Part shown: positions 48,225 through 60,103 of the stretch, one piece after another
How positions within the stretch are numbered: position 1 is the first letter of the stretch
Layout of the letters: the number at the start of each line of letters is the position of its first letter
DNA from: Strix aluco
Taxonomy: Eukaryota > Chordata > Aves > Strigiformes > Strigidae
Length of the DNA stretch: 64,000 nucleotides
Direction: 5' to 3'
NCBI RefSeq assembly: GCF_031877795.1
Contig: NC_133933.1
Span: forward strand, 21,852,029-21,916,028
Notes under the pieces: generated by a model
Seen by the model: the letters and a program-made list of their open reading frames with translations, nothing else
What the model was told of the DNA's origin: nothing
Databases searched by the model: none
Translations under genes and position numbers: made by a program

Positions 48225-51200
48225 AGACATGACGAAGAATCAGCGATTGACCGGGGAAGCGTGAGCAACATTGTCAGTATTCACTGTGAGAGGGAGGATT
48301 TGGAAGGTGAGTCTCTGCATGTGTCGTGCTTCTGAATAAAGCAGCACAGTTCTTTTCACATAGGTTACTATTATGGCTTTTTTAACAAAGGGAAAAAAGC
48401 TGCCACGGAGGCCATGGTGTGAGTTTTAAATGTCCCAGAGCCATTGTTTGTTGTTGCTCAGTTGTTGCAAAGCTCGAGTAAAATAAACCTCGATAAAAGG
48501 GCCGATCTATGATGTTCAGGGATCCAGTGAAAACCACAAAAAACCCCACAGGTGTTTCCTCCTGGGATAGCTGCACGGATTTAACCGTGGTGTCTGCGTC
48601 AACCATCCCACAATAGTGAGAGCGCTCCAAATGCTGCATTTTCTCAGGTCACCGGCTCCTGTCCGTGGGCATGCGGATGCCGCTGGTGAGGCAGAGCCAC
48701 CGGCATCACCTACCCCATAGCCAGAAGCATCAGGAACAGGAGCGGGAGAAGGACTCTGGCCCGACGGAGCCAGGCTACCCCTGTAAGTCCCGCCATGGCC
48801 TGCACTAAACTCCTCGGGGCTACGTGGGCACTGGGGTCCATGTGGCTAGCTGGAGTGACTTGCTGTTCTTCTGAGGGAAAGAGGCCTTATTTAGCAGGAC
48901 CCCCTTTTTCCAAACTTTTCTCAGATTTTTTTCTCTTTAAGGCAGTTAAATGCATAATGCAGTTAGGCTTGACTTCCTTAGAGGGATCCTGGCTTTAAGA
49001 ATGTAAATGTGGGGAAGGAAAGCTGCCCATCCCTATGCAGAGGTGGAATCGATGCTTCTCCTCCTCCAAGGCTCTGTGCAAGCCTGGCCAGAGCCAGGGG
49101 AGAAGGCCCAGCCCAATAGTTGTGGCTGAACTGGTGCTGATCCGATGCCCACTTTGCACGTGAGTGTGACGGGCTGTATTCAAGCGCGGTAACGGGACGG
49201 GCATTTGTCTTCTGCCCCCAGACACCTTGTCCCAGCGGGTGCAGTTCATCCTGGGGACCGAGGAGGACGAGCAGCACGTCTGCCACGACTTGTTCACCGA
49301 GCTGGATGAGATCTGCGTGAAAGAGGGTGAAGGTGCTGAGTGGAAGGAAACAACAAGGTAAGTCTCTGCTCCCGGCTGCTGTAGGTGAGGAGTCCCTGTG
49401 CTGACAGTGCCCGCGGGCTCTGCTTTCTGCTCTGTGGGAGGTGAGGCTTTTGCAGCTGCAGGTGCTGCTGTGAGGAGCCTTCTGCTCTCAGCACCCCACA
49501 GCTTGATCCCAGGGGCTGCAGAGCTGGGGCTGTTTTCTTGCAATGGGGCTGACGGTGCCCGATGTCTGCAGGTGGCTGAAGTTCGAGGAGGACGTGGAAG
49601 ATGGCAGCGAGCGCTGGAGCAAGCCCTACGTAGCCACGCTGTCCTTGCGCAGCCTCCTTGACCTGAGGAGCTGCATCCTCAATGGCATGGTGCTGCTGGA
49701 CATTTGTGCCAACAGCATGGAAGAGATCACAGGTACCGTGGGCATGGCAAGTTGCAGTCGATTGGCCAAGAAAACTCTGGCAAAGTCTGTGCTGTAGATT
49801 GCTTATAAGTTGGTTAACTGTATAGAGTCAGAACGGCCAGACGGGGCAAGAGAATTACATTATTTAGAATGGGAAATAATTACCTTAGCGGAATGATGAA
49901 TGAGCACTTTGATGATGTTTTTTAGCAAAAGAAAATTCTTTCTGTGGCTGCAAAGGCTGAACTGTGTTAAAATGTCTTGCTAAGCAAGGCTGAGCCTGCG
50001 TTAGGGTATCCTGTGTGGCTCATCCCTCTCTGGGGGCTTCGGGGGTCAGGACTTGATGGAGTTTCTGCTCTGATGGCTTCATTTCCCTTTGCCATCCCCA
50101 GACATGATCCTGGGCCAGCAAGAACAGTTCACGGAGTTTGACGAGCAAATGCAGGTGAAGGTTCAAGAAGTTCTCATGAAGAACCATCACCATCAGGACG
50201 AGAACAAAGGGAACAAGCTTTTTGACATTGTCCACTTCTTTGCTGATGAGAGCAAGGAGCCGCCAGACCTGCATGTCCTCGACAAGCCACGTGAGGGTTC
50301 CTGCAGGGCTTCGACCCGATTAGACTATTCCTGGTAAAGGGGAAGCATCCCAGTTGCTCTGTGTCTGTCTTTCTGACAGTTTTTCTTTTTCCTACCAGCC
50401 CAAACACTCACCCGTCTTCCTTCTCCCACAGCTGCAGAAGCTAAAAATGGGGTGAACCAAGAGACTGACACAATGGGTTTAAGCAAGGTGAGACACTCGT
50501 AGCTTTCTTACACTTTTGGGGCCAGATCTGCTCTTGCAAACTTGGCTGCAGAGTTCTGTGAGCTTTGTTTTTGGGGTAATTGCCTGAAAATTGCTTGTTG
50601 TGCCCAGGTGGAGCTGCACTTCCTGAAGAAAATTCCCGCCGGCGCTCCAACGTGCTCATAGGAGAGCTGGATTTCCTTCAGCAGCCCATCGTGGCATTTG
50701 TCCGCCTGACCCCGGCTGTCCTCCTCTCTGGCATGACAGAAGTTCCCTTCCCGACAAGGTCTGAATGAGAAGCACAGAATTTTTATTTTAAAGAAAAGAA
50801 CCAGCAAAAGAACATCAGATTGTGTGCATCAGTTTGGTGTCCCAAGGGCACAAGGCCAGCGGGAGCAAGCACGTTTCTCCCCTGCACATCTCCTCACCAT
50901 TGTTTCTCCTTTCCCTGCTGTATGTTTTAAACCCACTGGCCAATTTTAATGAAAGTTGGCCCAAAAGTTAGATTTGGGATCAGTTTTGGTGAATTTCAAG
51001 TTCACCACAGAGTCAGTGAGCCTATGAGTCCCCTGTCGAGCTGTGCTCTGGGTTAGGAGCTTCCAGGAATTTCCTTGGGTGCCCTTTGAGCAAGGGCACG
51101 TCCTTCTCTCTCATGTTGTTTTTCTTGCCCAGGTTCCTGTTTGTTTTGCTCGGACCAGAAGGAAAAGGCCATCAGTACCATGAGATTGGCAGGTCCATGG

Positions 51201-52789
51201 CTACTGTCATGACGGATGAGGTGCGATGAGATAAGAGAGATCTCTGGGTCATTTTTGGCTTTCTACACCTCTCCCTGTCTCTGTAGTAGTGAGGAAGAGG
51301 ATTTGCTGTCCCAGCTGCCCTCAGCTCTCCAAATAGCCCACCCCTGGTTCTCAGCCCAAAGCAAACACGCACATTTGCATCAGCCCACATCGTGGAGGCT
51401 GAAATCCCACCCGGGGTGCATCCTGCACCTCGTCCTTCTCCCCGGGGTCCCCATCAAGCTGTCCCCAGTGCTGGCATTGTGGGGGCCAGGAAAACTTGCC
51501 TTGCTCTCGAAGGAAGAGGCTGTGGTGTGCCATGGGGGACGGAGCCTCATGCAGATGATTGCAGATACCCGGATGCACAGATTTTTCCTTTTGGGGGAGT
51601 ATTTCCTGCCATTTGCAGCAGGAAACGTGGGAAAAATGATCTTGCATTTAGCCAAGAGCTTATTGCGCTGCTCAGGCCATCCGAGATGGGTTGTCCTCTC
51701 ACCAGCTTGTCTCCTGTTGGCAGGTTTTCCACGACGTGGCCTATAAAGCCCAGAACCGGGCTGACCTTGTGGCCGGCATCGACGAGTTCCTGAATCAGGT
51801 CACGGTCTTGCCGCCAGGAGAGTGGGATCCATCGATCCGAATCGAGCCCCCGAAAAACATCCCTTCGCAGGTGGGTGCTGCGGCGCAGGGAGGTGCGAGG
51901 GGGACAGGCAGGATGGCAGCCCGGCTGGGGATGCTGTTCAGGGGCCTGAATTCCCAGGGTCTGGTTTGACACAGTCACATTCCCAGAGCAGAAGCAAGGC
52001 AAACCAGGGCTTGCAAATCCATATCTTTATCCTATTTCCATTTCAACAGCAAAAAAGGAAGATGCCAGGAGCTCCCGATGACAGTGCTTCTCACAGCAAG
52101 CCAGAGAAACACAGCGGTCCTGAACTGGAGCGAACGGGAAGGTGTGAGCTTTAACAGTTTGGGGTTTTTTTCTGTTTGCCTCTCAAATCTGAGCAGGCAC
52201 CTTCCCTTCTAGCAGGTTTCTGGGGTTAGTTGGTTGAGTGAAGGGGCTCCACGTTACCAGCTTGGTCCCCTGGGCTGGGCAGGTGGGAGATCTGGGCAGC
52301 TGGGCTCAGCCACAGCATCACTGCACACAGGTTTTCCTGATTTGGGGTGGAAGCAGATGTGTAAGTGCCTCCAGGTAGAGCTCTGCTGCTTCCCAAAGCA
52401 AGGGACTGTTGCAATAAGAGGGGAGAGGCTCTCAGGTTGGGTCCTTTTTCTTTTGGTTGGAGGGGTGTGTTTGTGGGCCTGTTTCTCCTGGGTATGAAAT
52501 GGGAGGAGGCAAGTGCTTCTGTGGAGCAGTGTTTGTGAGGGCCCTTCTGCAGCAGAGCAAACTCCATGTGTTCTTCCTCGAGAACAGTCTGTTTTTATTG
52601 TCCATTTCTCCAGGCTCTTTGGAGGTTTGATCTGGGATGTGAAAGGAAAGCCCCGTGGTTCTCTGGAGCGACTTTTGGGATTGTCTGAGGCTGCAGCGTC
52701 TGGCGTCCTTCCTCTTCCTCTACTGTGCCTGCATGTCCCCTGTCATCACCTTCGGGGGACTGCTGGGGGAGGCGACCGATGGCCACATC
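48225..52789 (+). pseudogene. SLC4A8: SLC4A8-like gene, 5' part only, decayed
   Basis: Exons are 48225-48306, 48648-48782, 49222-49357, 49572-49732, 50102-50290, 50432-50487, 50608-50759, 51133-51220, 51724-51870, 52050-52141 and 52614-52789. They follow human SLC4A8 (sodium-driven Cl/HCO3 exchanger, plasma membrane) in order and exon borders: [99 protein letters not shown]. These make up the cytoplasmic domain. Exon 50608 lacks 7 bases after KKIPAGA, giving a TAG at 50659; the old frame resumes ([16 protein letters not shown]). In exon 52614 the frame slips twice within about 25 bases after GLIWDVK, then reads SFLFLYCACMSPVITFGGLLGEAT, the first membrane segments. The next exons, encoding most of the transport domain, are absent to the window end. 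It is therefore an unprocessed, truncated pseudogene, unless the indels are sequencing errors. Splice sites are largely intact, so decay is recent. Confidence 0.85.
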
Positions 52790-55700
52790 GTGAGCACCTC
52801 TCTCCTATGGTACACCTTTCTACTGTGACCTCACGTCCCTCACTCCTTATCTTTGCCGAAGTGAGGTAAATAAACCCAACTGATTCCTTTTTGATTTACA
52901 GAACGGTTTGATGCACCTGCAAAGGCATTGCCTTGTTCTCAACCAAGAACATTGTCAGTAACCAGACACATTTCCCATCTCTACTGTGCCGTTACTTAAA
53001 AGAACCAGGAATGAATTAAAATTTGGTTTACTTGATGATTCCAAAGATTCATTTTATCAGTCTGATTTTTCTCAGAAAATTTCAATGCAGGGAATTTTCA
53101 GCAATAGAAACATGGCTGTTTTGTGATTATGGCGACTGTGTTAAAAACAAAACGAAACTGAAGAAAAAACCCCAACTGTTAATGCACCAGACTGAACATT
53201 TTTTTCTTTTAATCTGTGGCTACTTAACATCTTGTCACACTTAGTGCTATTCATACTGCTAATAATGCATTCAACTGATGTAAATTCTAAGGAATACAAA
53301 CTGAATCCGATCTCTTCTGCATATCGTTTTGAAGCCTGTGAGGGTTAGTAAAGCTTCAGCTACGAAAACTCTGAAAACCGGGGCTGAAATTTTAAAGCAA
53401 TCGCATGGTATACCTTTCTGCAATTGCCCAAGGAAAAGTTTTCTAAAAGTGTTGCCTTTATTTTTATTTTAAAAAACAAACAAAGGAAAATAACTTTTCA
53501 TGTGGACTTTCTAAAAACCCCAACTGATATTCTAATAATGTGAGCTAGTTGCAAAGTGGGGTGAAGATTAAATTTCTATAGCTTTTTTTAATAGTGTATA
53601 TATATGCATTTCTACTTTTCATTAATATATTTATTCTTTTCCCTGTCATGTTATGTTTTCTCTCAGAAGAAAACTTCTTGGGATTTGAATCTCAGTGTAA
53701 GATGTTGATGTATGATCACTACAGAAGTTTTCCAAGGGTAGGAAGGCGTGCCAACTAATAAATGAATTGCTCCAACAGAAAAGTTTAAGTTGGTGGATAA
53801 AATAACTTGATACTGTTAGAAGTTGAAACCCCGGTGCATCTGTGTGCTCAAATTAAGCATTCAGCTTTACAGAGCATGCAAGGGTTTCCCAGATGGCTTT
53901 CATTCCTGACTACAGCACCGAAGTTAGCACCTGGCTGTGCTGGGATGGAAGCAGCCCTTCTTTTAAAAGGGGACATGCCAAGCTCATTCTCGATGATGCA
54001 TCTTTAACCCGGCTGGCAGAGAGGGGCCAGCCTGTTCCTTCAGTGGGGTGGTTTGGGAAGCAATATTAATTTTAGTGCTGCTTCTCTCACTAAAAGAGCT
54101 CTTTTCAAATAGCTTGACAGGGAGATTGAGGATGTGTATAGAAGCTGAAAATGAACCAGTCCTGCAAATGAAAACTTGACATCTCTTAACTCCTCAGCTA
54201 ATTCAAGCATTAAAATTATTAAAGTGGATTGTCTTTAGCTGGGCTATTTAACAATTTGTTGAAACCCTGGTTTGGGGAAACTGGCTTTGTCTATCGTGGT
54301 GGAAGTATGCCTCGTTTAAAGTTTCACTGTTCTTCCTTGATCCTAGATAGAACTTCAGTAGTTGCAATGTTCTTTTATGGTGCTGCATTTTATTTACCAT
54401 CAAGCGCAGGTGAAAAAGGCAGTCCTTGTTACTACAAACAGTTAAATCAGATTTAAAAGAAGATCTAGGTAGCGTTTCCTTGCAGTATCCTCTTACCTCT
54501 AAAGGAAATACATCTGTCGTCCACAATTCTTAGAGCAAAACACAACAAAAAACCCAAACCACTTTCAGAACTTTTTAGCATCCCTGGAAGTTTGTTCATG
54601 ATCACCTTTGATGGACTACTTCCCCTAATGGGTTGGGAAAAAAATAAAACTAATTCATTGAGATGCCAGGAGACATCTGGCCAAACTGCCCGCAAATGTG
54701 GAGAGTAGCTGTATTGTTGCTGTTCTTCTTTTTTCCTTTGTGTCTCAGCAGACTGGTCGTGACCTTCAGCTCTAGCCCACATGTAGAGTTGGCGCATGCA
54801 GGATTGCTGCAGACTGCGTGACATTTGAGTACATCAAACTAAAATGAAGAAGGCCACATCCTTGATTCTTTTCTCAATTCATAGGGTATAAGAGGAGGAG
54901 GAATAGCCTCAGGAATAGGAATATAGGACTAGCCTTCAGCTATTGAGTTCCCTTAAAGAGGGAAGTTGAAAATTAGTGGAAAGCAGTTAGGTTTAGACCT
55001 GAGAATGGCCAGTTCCTGAAAAGGGACCTGGCAGCACGGTGGAGGCTGGAGGCCCTGAGGGACTGGGATGAGCCCATGTCGCAGGAAGGCGGGTCATGCA
55101 GGAATGTCTTGGAAAGGAATAGGTTGAGCATTTCCCACACCTGGCTGTCACCTGCACAGGGGATGCCAGCACAGAGCAGGGCATGCAGCCTGCTGGCACC
55201 TCCCGGCAGGTCCAGATGTACCCGCAAAAACCATCTCCTGCTGGGTGGGAGGAGGAGCGCGGCGCCTGGAGCTGGCAGCAGGAGAGAAGGGCTCTCTTCA
55301 ATCTGCCTGACGTGCCCAGCAGTGAGCAACCCAAACCAAAGCTGTATCGCCTGGCAAGCTGGACAGATTTTTGAAACCTGTTCAGCTGAGAAATCCTGAT
55401 GTCTCCAAGGTCTGAGGATGGATGAAGCAAAGGGACCACCCTGGCGACAGTGGTGTGTGCTGCCAGGCATCACGCAGAAAGACACCAAATTTGGCCAGTT
55501 TAAAACCTGAGGGAGCCACGCGGTAGGGACTGGAGCATGAACACCCAAACTTCTGCCCACCTACCGTGCCGTCTCGATGTCCTTTCAAAGCCAGAGCCTG
55601 GGGAGGCGGTTCAGTGTGTGTGTGCCTGTGTGAGTGCGTTTTCCTCCCACGTGCCCTGCCCTCTGAGCTTGTTACGCTTCCCAGCCTTCGACTGTTGCTG

Positions 55701-58700
55701 AGCTCTCTGCATTAACGATGTGTTTAGTGGGACTTGCTGACTGACAGGGTGCTGCTACTGTCGCTCCTGGCTGCACCCTCGCCTGTCAGATGTGCCTGTT
55801 GTGTGAAACCAGCCGGATGTTTTCTCCCTCCCTCCCCTTTTTCCAGAGTTTTTTGCTGAACTCAGCACTGTGACATGCGCTCTGGCACTGAACAGCAGCG
55901 TGACCGAAGCGGTACGCTACGCTAGACAGGGTTTGCAGTGGCCGAGACTGGAAACAACTACACCTTAAGGTGGGTAAGTACCTGGAACTTTTTTGCACTT
56001 TTGAAGCCTCAGTAACAGTCTGACTTGTTGAATTATTCGTTATAAAGCACCTGCAAGGGAACACAAATGGAGATGGAAGGAACCTGCTTCCACTGGAACA
56101 ACTCTGAACTTTGAAAACCAGCACTGACACCAACACTGACACCGCCTCCAACACCGACACCGATACCTGCACCGACACCGGCACCAACACCAGCACTGAC
56201 ACTGCCTCAGGCACTCCCTGCAGCCCGGGTCCTGGACCGCTGCATGTTTGCGTGGCAGCTCTGTCTGGGTCACCACGTTCTTTCTGGTGGTGGTTTTGAC
56301 CCGAGTGGAGACCATAGCTCAGTCTACTTGTGGAGGACGATGAGATGACAACTAGCTAAGATAAGCTCTAGAGCCAGGAGAGGGACTATGCCCTGTCCTC
56401 CGCACGCCTTACCCGCGCGAACTGCCCATGCAAAATGCTGCGCAAACTGCTGTGCTGCGATCCTGGTCGCTCGCGCTCCCTGGGGTCTGCTCTTCTCCGT
56501 GAGGGGCGCTGGGCATCGTCACTCCAGTCTGCACCCACCCCAAGTCCCCACTGCCCCTGTTACGGCTCACTCTTCCCGCTCAAAGGGAGGCGGCTTGAGG
56601 CACTCCCCCTTCCGTGGGCTCCTGCCTTCTCGGCTTGTGGTTTTGCTGCAGGTTTTTTGAGGCTTTCAGAAGGGTCCCTCACCACTATCCTCCGCTTCAG
56701 AGCCCCTCTCCTCAGCAACTGAGCTAAAAGGGTGGAGGCAGAGAGTTTTAAACTGCCATTGTCACTCTAGTGGGTTCTAGCTCATGATCATCTCTGAGGA
56801 CCTGGGCTAGCCTGGCCATAAATTCTTCTGCCTAGGATATGTGAACTTCAAAAAATCCAGCTCTTTTTAGACTCTGAAGAGGAACTAATCTTTTGGGAAA
56901 ACCTGGCTTGCATCTGAGTCAGTTAGACTCCAAATAGAACATAAAAACTATAGGATGAACTTCTAGCACGTTCCATTTAATGTACGGCTTCTCAAATACA
57001 AAGGAATTTATTTACAATACACCATCATCCCCTTTTCTTTTTCTTCCCAAAACGAGAGAAGATGTCACAGAAGATGCAAATACATAAAGTCCCTTACAGT
57101 CTAACAAGCAGACACATATGCATTATATAAATCTACTTACATACGCATACAGGATTCTTAGATAAGAACTGCAGCCACCTGAACATATGGCAAAGCTGTG
57201 GGCAAGTTTGCATTCAAAAGAAATGGAGGTCAGTAGAAAATAGAGCAATGCTCAGGGGAATTTTACAGCCTAGACAGCTTGTCAGTGCCACAGACAGCCT
57301 GCACGCACAGGAGAATCAAAGGTATCTACTACCAGTCATGACAATGAAGTTTTAGATAGCTGGCTAACCTGGGAGTCAGTAGCTTGTGCAGGGGCACAGT
57401 GCAGCTCAACACTTAAGCATGTGTCAGTTGTAGTAAATCTTGAAGGCAGTAAGGCCGCTCATTAACATCAAGTCAGATGCGTTTTAGCTCCTGGCTCACC
57501 CAAAGCCTGAAGAGTATCAGCTGGTATGAAATGCTGCTGTGCTCTTTCAAACCAGATGGGCAGATCAGCAACACAGTTATTTGATCAAAATACAAAGAAA
57601 GTCAGTGCCTTACGATTTACCCTCCACCTTCCTACCAGATAAGGAAACACCAGAGGACCCAACTACCAACGCTGCCCCTTCTCACTCCACCAGTGACGGG
57701 GGCATATGGCAGAGTACAGCCAAATGAAGCAAGAAGTTATGACAGAAAAGTTTTCAGTGTTAAAATACTTGGAGAAGTAAGAAATGCCTGGGAAATGACA
57801 ATCCCACTGCTCATGTTTTTCCTGCAGAGCTACATTTTTTATTTCCGCACCTTAAAATAAAAATGTTTATTCTCTTTCAGGAGTTTGTCAGCTGCCCCAG
57901 CAGCAGTAGTAGAAAGCTGCTTTGGAGCCCGGCCACCTACTAAGGAATCTGCATAAACCCATCAGAGGCTAAGCTTTGCTCAGAAATGACCGTGCAGTGG
58001 AGTGGATGTGATAGGAGTCACAGAAGTATGAGCTCAGTCCTCCCCCCAGAGTGCCGTGCTTGAGATTATGGACCCAGGGGAAAAAAACCTTTGTCGTTGC
58101 CTTGCGTATTTTCTTGGAAGGTATGTGTCCAATAAATAGAAAACGGATGCTGCTGATTACTTACCCCTCAGCATCCACAAATGTTTTACAATTAATGGGC
58201 CCAGAAGAAAAATCGTTCTATCCCCGTGCTTTTGAAACAGCAAGAGATGGGTCTGTTTGATGCCCTGTGACAGAGGACTTTTATATGTCCAGTTTCTTTT
58301 CTCAAAAGGGAAAAAAAAAATGAGCGACTGAGAGTTCACTGAAGAAAAGGGTAGACAGGGAAGAATTCGAGCTTGAGGTTAATCATAACATATGATTTTA
58401 CAGGCTTGGAACTTAAAAAACGGGAGTAAAATGACTAAATTAATAGAATGAAAAGTGCTGTTAGAAAAACCTCTACAAGAAAATGCTAATAAGTTTTCTT
58501 GTCTCTTATTTTCATTTTATTTGCTTATTTCAGTCTCTTCATGAAGTCCTTCTTCTGAGCCTCATTCTGACATTGCCATGGATCAAGTACACTGTCTTCC
58601 ACAAACAGCACCCAGTGCTACACTCTCCAAGGCCAGAAAAAAAGACTTCCTAGTTGTGTTGAGAACATTCAGAGCCAGACTGTCATGAGCTTGCACTGTG

Positions 58701-59150
58701 CAGCAGAAATGTTCCTGAGAGTCCAGCCCTCGCTGCCTGTGGAGAGGCTGATCTCTCTCAAAAGTAAATTATTAAGGAAATACTTTCCTTCCAAAAGCTT
58801 CTTCTGAACAGCGTTCTCTCTGTACCGCTGAATGGAGCACAGCGTAAACAAAGACAATACAATTAAATATTTTGCGATGAAGATACAAAGTTTCTTTGAA
58901 CTGTTCTTACCAACACAGTTAAGTGGGCAGAATTCACTGCCCAGACTATCAGAAAGCCTTGGGTCTAGGCAATTAGTCTTCTGCAAACATCACTCACGAC
59001 TGTAGTTTCTCCATTCATTGATCCAGAGGGATGTACTTTGAACTGAGTTTTAGCTGATCCGTTCTGCTGCACTGCCAGGAGTATGGCACCGTACCATGGA
59101 ACAAGGTTGTACAACTAGAAAACTTTACACTTGGCACAGTCATCAGATGC
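52790..59150. other. Long stretch after the SLC4A8-like exons
   Basis: No further SLC4A exon, other gene or recognisable element was found. The left half is AT-rich (about 53450-53650 notably so). A hexamer array lies at 56117-56209. All open frames are short and without splice context. Confidence 0.5.
56117..56209. repeat. CACCRACAC hexamer-type minisatellite
   Basis: This is a run of degenerate 6-bp units (CACCGA, CACTGA, CACCAA) covering about 90 bp. It yields artefactual Thr/Asp-rich or Cys/Trp-rich frames. Confidence 0.8.
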
Positions 59151-59544
59151 TAAACTGGTGAATGCCACAGAAATATAGAACATGAAAACAAAAAATGGTA
59201 TTTTCTTTTTCCTCCTGTAAAGATGTTGATACAGACTCTGCTGATGACCATCTTAAACTTGGTTCTTCTCTCAGGATTAGGGTACAATCCCAGAATGGAT
59301 GTGGGTGGAGCAGACGTTGGGGCAGTTTCTGGTCCAACCTCCTGACCAAAGCAGGGTCAACCCTGGGGTCAGAGCAGATGCTCAGGGTTTGTCCAGCTGG
59401 GGATTGAAACCCCCAAGCACAGAGATGGCAAAAGTCTTTCTGGGAAACCTGCCCCACTGCCAGACTGTTGTCATGGAGGAAAGGTGCCCCCTGGTCTCGG
59501 GCCTGAACTCCCCAGCTACAGCTGATGCCGTGCTCCTGCAGGGG

Positions 59545-59645
59545 TGGGAGGCCCACTGTGACATCACCGAGGGGCAGAGGCTGACGTTGCCGAGCAGTGG
59601 ACTGTGACATCAGCGAGTGATGGACTGTGACCTCACGTCCCTCGC
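59545..59645 (+). promoter_or_regulatory. CRE-like repeat cluster upstream of the Topors-like gene
   Basis: CRE half-site-like motifs cluster within 80 bp: TGACATCAC (59559), TGACGT (59582), TGACATCA (59605) and TGACCTCACGTC (59628). Three of them share a longer phrase, CTGTGACATCA or near, followed twice by SCGAG. A related phrase (GTGTGACACCAGCGAG) opens exon 2 at about 60039. No TATA box is seen. The transcription start is probably between here and 59881. Confidence 0.5.
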
Positions 59646-59881
59646 TGCCCACAAGGGCCAGGCGAGACCCAGCCCAGCCCAGTCTGGCTCGTGCCTGAAC
59701 TCCTGCCGAGCGTGCCTGCGAGGTCTGGAGGGTCGAGCGAGGCTGCTCCTGGTGCTGGGTGGTGCTTTGGGGGCTGCCGTCAGCAGCTCTCGGTACCCAT
59801 CCCGGAGCCATCCCCTGTGTTTCCCCGGCCCTGCCTGGGTCAGGCAGCCGGGCACCGCCGGGCGCACTTGCGACAGCGGAG

Positions 59882-60037
59882 GTGAGCTGTGCGGGGAAGC
59901 GTCCCCCCGGGGTGGCCTGGGGCGGGCGAAGGGGCTCGGGGAGCCAGAGGGTGTCCTTCGCCAAGGGCCTGGGCATTTCTTCCTCCCCTTCCCCTTGCTG
60001 GGACGGTGAGTGACCGGGGCCTCTCTCCATTTTGCAG
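59882..60037 (+). other. 5'-UTR intron of the Topors-like gene
   Basis: A strong donor (GCGGAG|GTGAGC) and acceptor (CCATTTTGCAG|) bound a 156-bp intron just before the coding exon. Confidence 0.65.
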
Positions 60038-60103
60038 CGTGTGACACCAGCGAGGGGGAGCAGCAGCTCCTCGTCCTCAGCGCGCCACAGCGCCTCATAT
60101 AGC

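Noticed and set aside
54973-55560. 195-codon minus-strand frame
   Set aside because: No domain, splice chain or promoter; it is typical of chance frames in GC-rich intergenic DNA.
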